From NCBI RefSeq assembly GCF_014697475.1, contig NZ_JACJRV010000017.1:45501-109500 (forward strand): a DNA stretch of 64,000 bases, read 5' to 3'. The DNA comes from Nostoc sp. FACHB-152 (GTDB taxonomy: Bacteria; Cyanobacteriota; Cyanobacteriia; Cyanobacteriales; Nostocaceae). This document shows, one piece after another, positions 53,368 to 63,314 of this stretch; positions within the stretch are counted from its first letter, which is position 1, and each line of letters begins with the position of its first letter. The notes below the pieces were generated by a model. The model was not told the DNA's origin and made no database searches. It saw nothing but the letters and a program-made list of their open reading frames with translations. Both the position numbers and the translations under genes were made by a program.

Positions 53368-56115
53368 CTACTTTTCTAGAGTATTTCCTTTAGCTAACAG
53401 TTTAATAGGAATTTCGATCCAAAATTCTGTACCTTTGCCTGGCTCTGAGATACATTCCATTATGCCACCATGTTTTTCCACAATAATTTGGTAACTAATC
53501 GCTAATCCTAACCCTGTACCCTTGCCAACAGGCTTAGTAGTAAAAAACGGTTCAAAGATGTGCTTTCTGACTTCTTCTGTCATTCCTGGGCCGTTGTCAG
53601 CTATGCGAATCAACATACGTGATGAATCTGTTGCAAGTTGAGTAGAAATAAAAATTTGGGGTGCAGACAACTCCTGACGTTTTTTCTCTAACTTTCCTTG
53701 CTCTTCCAAGGCATCAATCGCATTATTAATAATATTCATAAACACTTGATTGATTTGCCCGGCATAACATTCTATCAATGGTAAATCACCATAATCTTTA
53801 ATGATCTCAATGCCTGCAAATTGAGAACTTGCCTTAAGACGGTGTTGCAAAATTAGGAGAGTATTCTCTAGCCCTTCATGTAAGTCAACAGGTTTATTTT
53901 CTGCCTCATCTAAACGCGAAAAGTTCCGTAAAGACAGGACGATGGAGCGGATGCGATCGGCTCCGATTTCCATTGAGGAGATAATTTTGGGTAAATCTTC
54001 GGCTAAAAATTCTAAGTCAACCGCTTTGGCGAGAGAGTAAATTTCATCATGAGGTTGCGGATAGTGCAATTGATAAAGACGGATAATCTTTAACATATCT
54101 TGAGTATATTTATCCGCATAGTGCAGGTTGCCATAAATAAAGTTCACAGGATTATTGATTTCGTGGGCGACACCTGCAACTAACTGTCCTAAACTGGACA
54201 TTTTTTCTGTTTGAATTAATTGTGTCTGTGCTTGTTTAAGTTCTAACAAAGCTTGCTCTAACTCTGTAGCTTTGGCTCTTGCTTCAGTTTCAGCAAGACA
54301 GCTTTGTTCATACAGTTGAGCTTGTTGAATGGCGATCGCAGCTTGATCTGCTAGCTGTTGTAATAAATTAATTTCTCCCTCTTGCCAGTCTCTAGGAAAT
54401 TCACATTGATGAGCAATCAGTAACCCCCATAGTTCCATACCAATATTGATGGGAACAGTTAAGTTGGCTTGTACTTGCAGATTCTGCAAAAATTCTTGGT
54501 GACAAGGGCTTAAACAATCTGTCAATACATTGTTGATGACTCTAACTTGACGTTGCCAAAAAAAACGAGCAGATTCATCAGGTAAACATCCTGGTGGTGT
54601 CGTAATTCCTAGTGTTGATATCCAGTTACCATTGATTTCTTCAACTATTACTTGCCCATGAAATTCATTAGTTATTTTGTAAATCACTACTCTATCGGAA
54701 TTGAGCAGCAAGCGGACTTCATGGACAATTGTTTGTAAAGTAGTTTGTAAATCTAATGAACGGCGGATTTGCTCTGTTACTTGCTTGATGACATTAGTAA
54801 ATAATAATGATTTCTCTATTTCTGCTGTTTGCTCTTTGACTCGCTGTTCTAAGTTGGCGTTGAGCATTTGTACTTCTTGGTACATTTGTTGCTGTTCAAT
54901 AGCTATAGAAAAGCTATAAGATAAAGCTTGAGCTAAGGAAATTTCTTCTTGTGTCCACTGAATAGCTTGCCCTTTTTTTTCCTCTCGCCAGACTTCAAAG
55001 GAAATTTGGGGTAACTGTTGTTGCGGATTTTGCTCACGTCGCCCAGCCCACAAAATTTCGGTATTGAATTCTGGGCGAAAAATACTTAACACACCAATAA
55101 ATTGTTGACGGTAGTGTAGGGGCATAATTAAAAGTCCCCGAATTGGTGTTACCTGAAATGCAAATGCCAAAACTCGCAAATGGGGTTCTTGATATAAATT
55201 TGTGGTAGTCCAAATTTGCCCTTGTTTGCATTCATCCATCCATTTTTTCCAGACAGGATGCTGTTCGATGATGCCAGTTTCTAACTCATAAGGAATTTTC
55301 GGTTGGTCGCCAGAGTAAAAAATTTCTCCTGTCTGCTCAATGTAAAGTCTGCCACCTATGCCATGCAACGCGGTGATAGTTTCTTCTAAAGCTGTCTGTA
55401 ATTCTAGTTTTGGTAATTTATGTAATAAGGTAGTGATGCGATTAATTGTCTCTTCTCGTCTTTGTCTGGCAAGACTTTGAGTATACAGATTACTTTGAGC
55501 GATGGCGATCGCTACTTGATCAACAACTTGCTGAACTAATGTTAGTTCTTCTAGCAAAATCTCTCGTGATTGACTGTGGTGAGATACTAACAAGCCCCAA
55601 AGTACAGGTTGCAGAGATTCTCCTTGTACTTCGCTATTTAAAATTGGTACTACTAGCGAAGACTGCACTCCCATTGCTTTCAAGTATTGAATATGGCATG
55701 GATCTACTTCTCGATAGTAGATATTTTCGGTTTCTAAAAGTTGTTGAGTATCTTGCGACTCTAGAGGCGATAAACCTATCTGCCCACTATTAACATCCAC
55801 AATGGCACGTTGCCGCGCTAACAAAAGCATTCTTTTTGTTTCTGGTGGAATATCTGTGGCCGGAAAGTGCAATCCTTGTAAGGATGGTAGATTCTGCTCA
55901 TGAATAGATTCTGCAATCACTTCACCGCTACCATCAGCATCAAATCGATACACCATTACTCTGTCTGTAGCCAAAAACAAACGGATTTCGGCAACAGTAG
56001 CAGTTAAAATCTCTTGCAGTTCGAGCGATCGCCTAATTCGATTTGTTATGCGATGCAATAATCCTTCTTTGTCAAAGACTGGCTGCGAACCGCTTGGTTT
56101 ATCACTATATTCCAT
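53368..56115 (-). CDS. Three-GAF histidine kinase with cyanobacteriochrome-type motifs
   Basis: A 915-residue soluble kinase. GAF1 (~20-205) has [13 protein letters not shown] and Cys140-His141 ([13 protein letters not shown]), the canonical bilin-attachment pair. GAF2 (~225-410) has no such Cys. GAF3 (~440-600) has Cys538-His539 ([13 protein letters not shown]) and a second Cys510 in PPGCLPDE, 28 residues upstream, the exact spacing of the DXCF cysteine in dual-Cys cyanobacteriochromes though the motif reads PGCL. Coiled coil, HisKA (His651 in GVAHEINNP) and HATPase ([21 protein letters not shown]) follow. Light sensing is likely; the kinase half is paralogous to that at 25722. Confidence 0.85.
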   Translation of the reverse strand: MEYSDKPSGSQPVFDKEGLLHRITNRIRRSLELQEILTATVAEIRLFLATDRVMVYRFDADGSGEVIAESIHEQNLPSLQGLHFPATDIPPETKRMLLLARQRAIVDVNSGQIGLSPLESQDTQQLLETENIYYREVDPCHIQYLKAMGVQSSLVVPILNSEVQGESLQPVLWGLLVSHHSQSREILLEELTLVQQVVDQVAIAIAQSNLYTQSLARQRREETINRITTLLHKLPKLELQTALEETITALHGIGGRLYIEQTGEIFYSGDQPKIPYELETGIIEQHPVWKKWMDECKQGQIWTTTNLYQEPHLRVLAFAFQVTPIRGLLIMPLHYRQQFIGVLSIFRPEFNTEILWAGRREQNPQQQLPQISFEVWREEKKGQAIQWTQEEISLAQALSYSFSIAIEQQQMYQEVQMLNANLEQRVKEQTAEIEKSLLFTNVIKQVTEQIRRSLDLQTTLQTIVHEVRLLLNSDRVVIYKITNEFHGQVIVEEINGNWISTLGITTPPGCLPDESARFFWQRQVRVINNVLTDCLSPCHQEFLQNLQVQANLTVPINIGMELWGLLIAHQCEFPRDWQEGEINLLQQLADQAAIAIQQAQLYEQSCLAETEARAKATELEQALLELKQAQTQLIQTEKMSSLGQLVAGVAHEINNPVNFIYGNLHYADKYTQDMLKIIRLYQLHYPQPHDEIYSLAKAVDLEFLAEDLPKIISSMEIGADRIRSIVLSLRNFSRLDEAENKPVDLHEGLENTLLILQHRLKASSQFAGIEIIKDYGDLPLIECYAGQINQVFMNIINNAIDALEEQGKLEKKRQELSAPQIFISTQLATDSSRMLIRIADNGPGMTEEVRKHIFEPFFTTKPVGKGTGLGLAISYQIIVEKHGGIMECISEPGKGTEFWIEIPIKLLAKGNTLEK

Positions 56116-56432
56116 TACTTAGTCAACTACAAAAATAATTTCAACTTTTTGAAAATCCCCTTAAATACGAGCCGCCAATTTTAACCCAAAATTTTAATTA
56201 GAGAAATAAGATTTTATTAAACTAATCTTAATATGCCTAGCTTTTGATGTATTCGGTAAAATTATGCAGTTACTCAATATTCAAGGTTTTTGCTGTAATT
56301 GTTGAATAATTTATAAATTTTTAGATATTAGTTAAATAGTTTGTGTAAATACTACTAAATGATTGGTTAAAGTTGATAAATTTAGGGAATGTGACCATTC
56401 CCTGCTCAGTATTAATATTTCTTAATAAGTAA
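56116..56432. other. 317-base AT-rich spacer
   Basis: Upstream of the three-GAF kinase and downstream of the NADAR gene. It contains a terminator-like hairpin (56384-56403) and otherwise nothing recognised. Confidence 0.5.
56384..56403 (-). terminator. Hairpin after the NADAR gene
   Basis: AGGGAATG and CATTCCCT arms around TGAC, 30 bases beyond the NADAR stop on the minus strand, followed by AAATTTATC rather than a pure T-run. Confidence 0.6.
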
Positions 56433-56918
56433 CTATTCTGTTACACAATCAGTGGTAATTACTGAGTAAAGATATAATCGACCAATCTCTTCTCGCACAC
56501 TCATCAGAATCTTGCCGAGATGATTTTGTCCAGTTTTATCTGTGCCGCAACCCCAAAAATAATCAGTAGGAGAGTTCTCGACAATCATTTCATCACCTGT
56601 AGCTAGGAGAATTTCTCTAATATCAGCATGAGTGAGAAATTTTTTGAGTACAGCTTCACGCATAACATGAGTTTTTACCAAATCCCAGTCTGAACGGAGT
56701 CTACGTGTGCTACAGCGTCCTAAAGCGGCTGCTTCTTCTGGAGTAGCGGCGGCATGAATGACAGGTATAATTGCGGAATCTACACTATTCACAAACTTTT
56801 GTGCTTGGTAATAATGCTCAACCGTTTGCCAATAAGTACCGTAGATTTGGATTGGATGAGGAGAAAAGTTAGAAAAACAACCGTAAGGCTGCCAAACTTT
56901 GTAAAAGTAAATAGCCAT
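56433..56918 (-). CDS. NADAR family (YbiA/DUF1768) N-glycosidase-like protein
   Basis: A 161-residue protein of the NADAR family. Family motifs: WQPYGCFSNFSPHPI, TVEHYYQAQKF with the catalytic-region Glu, EEAAALGRCSTRRLRSDWDLVK, and TDYFWGCGTDKTGQNHLGKILM at the end. Characterised members hydrolyse N-glycosidic bonds of early riboflavin-pathway intermediates, and some remove ADP-ribose from guanine in defence and toxin settings (DarT-like). Here it is single, with no toxin gene alongside, so a housekeeping riboflavin role is the safer guess. Confidence 0.88.
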   Translation of the reverse strand: MAIYFYKVWQPYGCFSNFSPHPIQIYGTYWQTVEHYYQAQKFVNSVDSAIIPVIHAAATPEEAAALGRCSTRRLRSDWDLVKTHVMREAVLKKFLTHADIREILLATGDEMIVENSPTDYFWGCGTDKTGQNHLGKILMSVREEIGRLYLYSVITTDCVTE

Positions 56919-57172
56919 TTCAAAATTTCTCTTTTATATATAATTCACTCTAGCCGAGTATCTACAGTCTTCACCATTTCCCTGAGGAGTAATACTATTA
57001 ACTGTTGATAAAGCCTGGTTGGGGCGGGGTGTGAGGGAAGAGACAGCCCTAACAACCCCGACAGGATAAGCCCCGTATTTCAAGATGTAGCACTATGTAG
57101 GGAAGCCCCACCAATGCCGTCCTCTCTACACCCTTTTTCTTGACTATTGCCAACGCTGTTAAGTGTTTCGTG

Positions 57173-58204
57173 CTACGGATAAACAGGTTTGCCGCCTTGA
57201 TTCAGAGATGCTGTTAAAGCCGTTAAAATTTGGACTAATTCGGTTCCTACCCAGCCTGATGAAACTACTGGGGGTTTATTGTGAAGTATACAGTTAATAA
57301 AGCGATCGCACACTCGCTGTAATGGTTCGCCTGGTTGCAATTCCAGCACTTCTCGGCTTTGATTAATAGGTAAAAAATGGTTTCCCTGACGTTCAAACTC
57401 ACCATGTAGTAAGGTCAAGGGTGATGCAGCTAACATTTCATCAAAAATTAAGCTACCGAGACTACCCACAACTGCTAATCGTCGTTGTTTATCAGTATTA
57501 AGCCAGCACAGATGGATATATGCTTGAAAGTTATTTGGGTATGTCAGCGTTACCCAGACTAAATCTGCTAAACCCGATGGTGAATGGGGCTGTTGTTGAC
57601 TTTCTTCACCTTGCAACCAAACTGTTCCTGTTGCTTGAACTTTTACAGGTACTTGACCCAACCAGTTATTAAAAATAGCAATATCATGAATCGCTAGATC
57701 CCAAAGCGCATCAACATCTTGCCGAACTGGCCCTAAATGAGTGCGAGAGGCATAACCATAGCGTAACTCACCTAATTTGCCCGCTTGAACTGCTGCTTGC
57801 CCGGCTTCAACTGCTGGGTGAAATAAATAGGTGTGGTCAACCATTAAAATTAAATGCTGTAACTGAGCTAATTGGCAAAGTTCGTGGCATTCTTTTGGGT
57901 CGAGAGTTAAAGGCTTTTCTGCTAAAACATGATATCCCTGGTTAAGGGCATCTTTGATTAAAGTATAGTGGGTTATAGCTGGTGTGGCGATCGCTACTGC
58001 TGTTAAATCTGGTATTTGCTGTAGCTCTGACCACTGCGTTGTTAATATTACATTTTCATCTAAGTTAAATTGCTGCTTAACTGCTGTCAATCTTTCCCAG
58101 TGAGGGTCTACTACTGCTACTACACTCACTTGGGGATGTACTAAAAAATTCCGCAGTAAATGTACGCCCCAACGCCCAACTCCAATAACGGCGATTTTCA
58201 TCAT
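57173..58204 (-). CDS. Gfo/Idh/MocA-family oxidoreductase
   Basis: A 343-residue NAD(P)-dependent oxidoreductase. Rossmann: MKIAVIGVGRWGVHLLRNF; GYHVLAEKPLTLDPKECHEL with the Glu-Lys-Pro catalytic lysine; DLAIHDIAIFNNWLG with the conserved His-Asp. This is the third member of the family in the window but not a close sequence copy of the others. Substrate unknown; UDP-sugar oxidation is a common role. It appears monocistronic. Confidence 0.87.
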   Translation of the reverse strand: MMKIAVIGVGRWGVHLLRNFLVHPQVSVVAVVDPHWERLTAVKQQFNLDENVILTTQWSELQQIPDLTAVAIATPAITHYTLIKDALNQGYHVLAEKPLTLDPKECHELCQLAQLQHLILMVDHTYLFHPAVEAGQAAVQAGKLGELRYGYASRTHLGPVRQDVDALWDLAIHDIAIFNNWLGQVPVKVQATGTVWLQGEESQQQPHSPSGLADLVWVTLTYPNNFQAYIHLCWLNTDKQRRLAVVGSLGSLIFDEMLAASPLTLLHGEFERQGNHFLPINQSREVLELQPGEPLQRVCDRFINCILHNKPPVVSSGWVGTELVQILTALTASLNQGGKPVYP

Positions 58205-58303
58205 TAGTAAATAGTTAATAATTAATAGTTGATCGTCAGCCCTAAATGAGCGATCGTCAATAGGTTATCGTAATTTTTGTTACATTTAGCTACAGCATAA
58301 AAC

Positions 58304-58420
58304 TATAGGAATCCGGTTTGATTACTGAATATACTTGTGTAGTCAGGCAAGAGGCAACCCAAAAGAAGGTAAGTAACAATGTACTGATTTTTTGCAAAAA
58401 TCAAATACTAATCCTATATA
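58304..58420. mobile_element. MITE family A, copy 3
   Basis: 117-base copy with the best ends: TATAGGAATCCGGTTTGATT at the left and AATCAAATACTAATCCTATA at the right, agreeing at about 14 of 19 positions as inverted repeats. It shares TTGTGTAGTCAGGCAA and GTACTGATTTTTT with the other copies. Confidence 0.78.
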
Positions 58421-58619
58421 ACAATTTAGGAGTAGAAGTGTGCGATCGCTATTTGGCTAGCGATATTAACAATACTCGTAAAAGCTCTAATTTCGGAAAA
58501 TTCAGTACTGTATTTCTGACTTGGTTTGTTTTAGCCAAGCCATATCAATGGTTGTGAGATTCATTATCACGTATCTCTATTTCACGGTCGGGCTTAAGGC
58601 TTTTTTAAATACATATATA

Positions 58620-58697
58620 TATAGTAATCCGTGTAAGAGATTTAAACAAATTTATTACCTATTGCCTACCTCCACAAGTAGTTTGTAAATTAAAGTT
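58620..58697. repeat. Interspersed repeat family B, copy 2
   Basis: Begins ATAGTAATCCGTGTAAGAGAT and contains CCTATTGCCTACCTCCACAA and AGTTTGTAAATTAAA, matching 53244-53345 but shorter and lacking the clean right terminus. Confidence 0.6.
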
Positions 58698-59032
58698 GGA
58701 GGTGCGCTAGGGTCTTTAGCAGAAGACTTTATTAATCGTTTATCCCGCCGGGGGAGAGTTGTATTCACCAATAATACGGCCTATTATGACGATTATTAAT
58801 AAGCAGAAAATATTATTAAGAGAATACTAACAAGTGGCAGAGAAAACCTTTCAGACTATGGACGCTGAAAAAATTAAAAGCAAACAACAAGGTTTTTGAT
58901 TCATCAGTCCTGGAAACCCATTTTTTGGACTAAAGTAAGGCATAGCTTTAGATTTATGCTTTGCTTCAGTGTGATTTAGTGTTAATGAAATGATACAAGC
59001 GATCGCCTGTATTATTTCATTAAAGACTTGCA

Positions 59033-59899
59033 TTACTTTTCTAAGAACACTAAATCTTCCGGCTGAGTAGTTAACAGAATATTTTGACCATCAACTTTAA
59101 CTACATAATCGAATCCAGTAACATGGCCTTCTGGCAAAATAATTAAACGGTCTTTAGTTGATTTTAAGTAAGCCAAAAATCCATCAAGTGAGACACTACC
59201 ATCGTTAATTGCTAAATAGCTTAGAAGCCGACGGTACAGCTTGGGTAAAATAACAACGTTATCAGTTATAGTTTCTAATTCTTCTAAAATAAAACCCTCA
59301 TTTGTTTTATCTAATGGCCATAAACCCTTATTTTCTTTACGCGCTTTGTCTGCAACAGTAGCTAACTCTTGACGAATATCAGGGTATAACTTGGAATAAA
59401 AGGTAGGATAAGCTAACCCCTTTGCCAACATATGATAGTTAGCACTCTTTTTAAGTAACGGTTTATCGAAATAAACATCACTACCATCTTCTACATCAGC
59501 ATTACCTTTAAACGCAAAAGCTACACTTCTACCGTACACATCAGCAAATCGAGTCAGGATAAAACCAGGTACTTCTTCTGGCTGTGAAGCAGTCACGACT
59601 TCATTATCGTTGCGTGTAATCTTCTTAAATCCTAAAAACTTGAGCAACTCGCTAGCAGCACCATGAGCAAATTCTAATGGCTGGTGCTGTGTACTGATGC
59701 TGTCTCCTTTGGGGTTATAGTGGGTTTCTAATGTATCAACGCTGTCTAAGCGTAGTTGTACGCCTCCAGCGCGGTTCGTGCTAACTCGCGTTGGTAACTT
59801 TTCCCATAGGTTAGGGTTATTAGGATAGAAACGGATAGAATCTCCATCAGGAGCAGCTTTGATGACTTTGAATTTACCTTCAATCAAGGTCATTGCCAT
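59033..59899 (-). CDS. Staphylococcal-nuclease (thermonuclease) family protein, cytoplasmic
   Basis: A 288-residue protein. Residues ~8-195 form an SNase OB-fold: PDGDSIRFYP, then LRLDSVDTLETHY with Arg50, Asp55 and Glu58 in exactly the spacing of SNase Arg35-Asp40-Glu43, and DVYGRSVAFAF with Arg124 in the place of Arg87. LAYPTFY and ARKENKGLWP are also family-like. So the catalytic set is complete. Unlike secreted thermonucleases there is no signal peptide, and a C-terminal ~90-residue extension is present. It stands alone on the minus strand. Confidence 0.85.
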   Translation of the reverse strand: MAMTLIEGKFKVIKAAPDGDSIRFYPNNPNLWEKLPTRVSTNRAGGVQLRLDSVDTLETHYNPKGDSISTQHQPLEFAHGAASELLKFLGFKKITRNDNEVVTASQPEEVPGFILTRFADVYGRSVAFAFKGNADVEDGSDVYFDKPLLKKSANYHMLAKGLAYPTFYSKLYPDIRQELATVADKARKENKGLWPLDKTNEGFILEELETITDNVVILPKLYRRLLSYLAINDGSVSLDGFLAYLKSTKDRLIILPEGHVTGFDYVVKVDGQNILLTTQPEDLVFLEK

Positions 59900-60287
59900 T
59901 TGTGTAGTTCCTTTGCTTGAATCAAAATGATTAGATTATGCCAAGAAGATAGAATTGCGATTGGCTTTTAGTAAAGATCAACACAACATCTTGGTGCTTT
60001 TACCAAAATTTTTGATTCTTTTTATAGCGTTACTCTATCTAATGAAGTACACTTCATCAAATAAAGGTATGTATCTTAGTGAAAGGTAAAAATGAAAGCA
60101 TATTCCCTCGATTTACGCCAAAAAATTCTTGATACATATTTACAAAGGCGAAGATCACAACGTCAATTAGCCAAAAGATTTTGTGTAACTTTAAGCTTTA
60201 TTGAGAAATAGTTAAAATCGTAACATATCTGTTGATATACCTTGTTTTAAAAGAAATTTTCTGACTTAATAAAAGTTAAGTTTTGAG
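59900..60287. other. 388-base spacer with transposase remnant
   Basis: Between the SNase gene (-) and the phytochrome kinase gene (+). It contains a perfect palindrome ATGAAGT-AC-ACTTCAT at 60042-60057 and the IS630-type fragment at 60092-60211; kinase promoter elements should lie near 60240-60287. Confidence 0.55.
60092..60211 (+). pseudogene. IS630-family transposase N-terminal fragment
   Basis: A 39-residue frame MKAYSLDLRQKILDTYLQRR then SQRQLAKRFCVTLSFIEK and a stop. It is the first helix-turn-helix of IS630/Tc1-type transposases (usually M-x-x-Y-S-x-D-L-R-x-K), cut off after the recognition helix. The rest of the transposase is absent. IS630-type enzymes target TA and could have mobilised the family A MITEs here; that link is inference. 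Confidence 0.8.
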
Positions 60288-63200
60288 ATGCAACCATCAG
60301 ACAAACTCAATATTACAGAATTTGTTACATCAGAACCGATTGATTTAACTAACTGCGATCGCGAACCGATTCACATTCCTGGACTAATTCAGCCACATGG
60401 AATATTGCTGACATTAAGTGAGCCACAACTGGAAATTTTACAAGTTAGTGAGAATATCGCACAATTATTAGGAATTACTGCGGAAAGCTTGCTTGGGCAA
60501 CCACTCACTCGGCTATTGTCTCCAGCCAAAGTTAAAGAAATAGCTCAATCTCTGAAACACAGTAATTTGGAAGTATTTAGTCCTTTGGAGTTAAGAATTC
60601 ATTCTGTCTCGACTTCAACAACGCAGCAAAAAATGCACTCGCAAAATTTTAAAGGCATTTTGCACCGCAGTGACGGAGTGTTAGTTCTAGAGTTAGAACC
60701 CAGTACAGTAACTAAAAGTAAGCAGCTTCTCAAGTTTTATCATCTTTTGAAACAGGCGATCGCTCAAATTCGCCAAACCGAAACATTCAATGATTTAGTC
60801 GAAACTTTAGTCAAGCAAGTAAGACAAATTACCGGATTTGATCGCGTCATGGTTTATCAGTTTGCCACTGACAATAGCGGAATTGTAGTTGCAGAAGATA
60901 AAGCTGAACATCTAGAAACTTATCTTGACTTACATTATCCAGCATCGGATATTCCCCAACAAGCTCGGCAGCTTTATTACGAAAATTGGCTACGCCTGAT
61001 TCCTAATGCCAACTATCAGCCAGCAAAGCTAATTCCCACTGATAATCCCGTTAGCGGCACACCACTCAATCTAGGTAATGCTCATTTACGCAGCGTTTCA
61101 CCTCTGCATATAGAATATCTGCAACATATGGGGGTGACTGCTTCCATGTCGATTTCCTTAATTAACGAGAAACGACTTTGGGGGCTGATAGCTTGCCACC
61201 ATTACACTCCCAAGTATGTTGATTATGAAACGCGCAAAGCCTGTGAATTTCTTGGACAGTTTGCCTCAGTCGAATTAGTTTATCAGCAAGAACAAGATTT
61301 GAACCGCTATCGCTCCCAAGTTAAAGCGATTCAGGAGCAATTGCGACAGGCTTTTGGCCAAGAAGTTAGCTTTATTGAACCAGTACTACGGCGGAATGAA
61401 GTTGAACTATTAAATTTAGTTCACGCCCAAGGAGCCGCAATTATCTTAGATAACGAAGTTTCATTACTCGGTCAAACACCATCTAGCGATGAAGTTCAAG
61501 CATTGATGAGTTGGCTGTCCCAGCAAGAGCGTCAAGATTGGTTTGTGACTGATTCTCTTTCGCAACTCTACCCGCAGGCAAAAAAATTTGCAGCGATCGC
61601 CAGTGGGATTTTAGCGATTTCGATTATTCCACGGCAAAAATCTTATCATATTGTCTGGTTTAGACCAGAACAAATTCAAACGGTTAACTGGGCTGGCGAT
61701 CCGCATAAACCTGTGTCTGTCTCGAACAATGGAGAAATGCGCCTGACACCGCGTAAATCTTTTCAACTTTGGAAACAAACAGTCCAAGCCACATCATTAC
61801 CTTGGCAACCAGTAGAGATAGAAGCAGCTTTAGAAATGCGAAACACGTTTATGTTAGCAGTATTAGAATTTTCGCAGGTTGCCCTAGAACAAGCCGCAGA
61901 AAGAGCCGCGATTGCTAATCGTGCTAAAAGTCAGTTCCTCGCTAAAATGAGCCATGAACTGCGTACCCCGTTAAACGCCATTCTGGGATTTACTCAGTTA
62001 ATGGCACGTACTGATGATACACCGAGCGAATTTCGTGAACATTTAAGCATTATTAGCCGTAGTGGAGAACATTTACTAACACTAATTAATGATGTGTTAG
62101 AAATGTCCAGGATAGAGGCAGGGCAATTAATTCTCACCGAAAGCTATTTTAATTTACATCGCTTACTAAGCTCTATCAAAGATATGTTTGCCCTCAGAGC
62201 TTCGGAGAAAGGATTAAATCTCACAACCCAATGGGATACTAATCTGCCCTGCTATGTCTACGGTGATGAAGCAAAACTTCGCCAAATCTTGATCAATTTG
62301 TTAGGCAACGCGATTAAGTTTACGACGAAAGGGACTATCACCTTACGAGTCCGAACTGTTTTATTAAGCGATTCTGCCACATCTCAAATACCAATCATCC
62401 TACATTTAGAAGTCGAAGACACAGGCTGCGGCATTGCCCCTACTGACATAGAATCCGTTTTTGAAGCTTTTATGCAAACACAACGGGGTCGCCATGCCCA
62501 AGGTACAGGTTTAGGTTTATCTATCAGTCGTCAGTTCGCGCGGTTGATGGGTGGTGATATTACAGTGCAAAGCACTTTGAACCAAGGCTCTACCTTTAAG
62601 AGTCAGGTATTACTGCATTTAGCCGACTTGGGAGATTTGCTAGAGCCAGAAGTAATCCACCATGTCATTGGTTTGGAACCCGGTCAACCCACTTACCGCA
62701 TTCTTGTAGCAGAAGATGTTCTAGAAAATCGTCAATTGCTCATCAAGTTACTGCAATCAGTAGGGTTTGAGGTTTGTGCGGTAGAAAATGGGAAAGAAGC
62801 GATCGCTAAATGGTTAGAATGGCAACCGCACCTGATTTGGATGGATATTCAAATGCCTGTCATGGATGGTTACACAGCCACTCAACAAATCCGTGCTAAC
62901 CAGGCAGGCAAAGATGTCGTAATTATTGCTCTGACGGCTTCTGCATTTAAAGAAGACCGGATTGCTAGTTTGCAAGCAGGTTGCAACGACCACTTGGCTA
63001 AACCTTTTACCGAAACGGCACTATTTGAGAAAATGGCACGTTACTTAGGAGTGCGCTATCTCTACGCGGAAGAAACCATATCAGAATTAAACAGCATAAC
63101 TTCACAGCCAAAAGCTTTGACTTTCCAAGATTTACAGGTAATGCCATCAGAGTGGATTTGCCAGATGCATGAAGCAGCCCTGGATTTGAATGATATTAAA

Positions 63201-63314
63201 CTTTACGAACTAATTGCCCAAATTTCTCCCCAGTCACAGCCCCTTGCAGATACGCTGAAATCTTTAGTCGATAACTTCCAGCTAGAAGCGATCGCTACGC
63301 TTACCCAATGTTAA
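60288..63314 (+). CDS. Biliverdin-type phytochrome hybrid histidine kinase
   Basis: A 1008-residue protein ordered PAS (~20-130), GAF (~150-320), PHY (~330-510), HisKA (~555-620; FLAKMSHELRTPLNAILGF), HATPase (~660-770; VEDTGCGIAPTDIESVF, GTGLGLSISRQ) and receiver (~805-925; ILVAEDVLENRQLL, HLIWMDIQMPVMDGY), with a ~70-residue C-tail. Cys23 in TNCDREPIHIPGLIQPHG is the biliverdin-attachment cysteine of bacteriophytochromes, while the plant/Cph1-type GAF cysteine is Leu in SPLHIEYLQHMGV. GAF motif YPASDIPQQARQL is present. So it should bind biliverdin, like CphB of Calothrix. The next gene overlaps its stop by seven bases. Confidence 0.93.
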   Translation: MQPSDKLNITEFVTSEPIDLTNCDREPIHIPGLIQPHGILLTLSEPQLEILQVSENIAQLLGITAESLLGQPLTRLLSPAKVKEIAQSLKHSNLEVFSPLELRIHSVSTSTTQQKMHSQNFKGILHRSDGVLVLELEPSTVTKSKQLLKFYHLLKQAIAQIRQTETFNDLVETLVKQVRQITGFDRVMVYQFATDNSGIVVAEDKAEHLETYLDLHYPASDIPQQARQLYYENWLRLIPNANYQPAKLIPTDNPVSGTPLNLGNAHLRSVSPLHIEYLQHMGVTASMSISLINEKRLWGLIACHHYTPKYVDYETRKACEFLGQFASVELVYQQEQDLNRYRSQVKAIQEQLRQAFGQEVSFIEPVLRRNEVELLNLVHAQGAAIILDNEVSLLGQTPSSDEVQALMSWLSQQERQDWFVTDSLSQLYPQAKKFAAIASGILAISIIPRQKSYHIVWFRPEQIQTVNWAGDPHKPVSVSNNGEMRLTPRKSFQLWKQTVQATSLPWQPVEIEAALEMRNTFMLAVLEFSQVALEQAAERAAIANRAKSQFLAKMSHELRTPLNAILGFTQLMARTDDTPSEFREHLSIISRSGEHLLTLINDVLEMSRIEAGQLILTESYFNLHRLLSSIKDMFALRASEKGLNLTTQWDTNLPCYVYGDEAKLRQILINLLGNAIKFTTKGTITLRVRTVLLSDSATSQIPIILHLEVEDTGCGIAPTDIESVFEAFMQTQRGRHAQGTGLGLSISRQFARLMGGDITVQSTLNQGSTFKSQVLLHLADLGDLLEPEVIHHVIGLEPGQPTYRILVAEDVLENRQLLIKLLQSVGFEVCAVENGKEAIAKWLEWQPHLIWMDIQMPVMDGYTATQQIRANQAGKDVVIIALTASAFKEDRIASLQAGCNDHLAKPFTETALFEKMARYLGVRYLYAEETISELNSITSQPKALTFQDLQVMPSEWICQMHEAALDLNDIKLYELIAQISPQSQPLADTLKSLVDNFQLEAIATLTQC

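Larger units (their letters stand above)
58205..59032. other. 828-base spacer with two repeats
   Basis: Between the oxidoreductase and SNase genes. It holds a family A MITE (58304-58420) and a family B copy (58620-58697). Short frames cross these repeats but none looks like a gene. Confidence 0.55.

Noticed and set aside
58318..58557. Possible 79-residue protein
   Set aside because: Its first third is the interior of a family A MITE and the remainder has no coding character.
58851..59033. Possible 60-residue minus-strand protein ending at the SNase gene
   Set aside because: Weak start, no domain, and its frame runs through AT-rich spacer; not supported.
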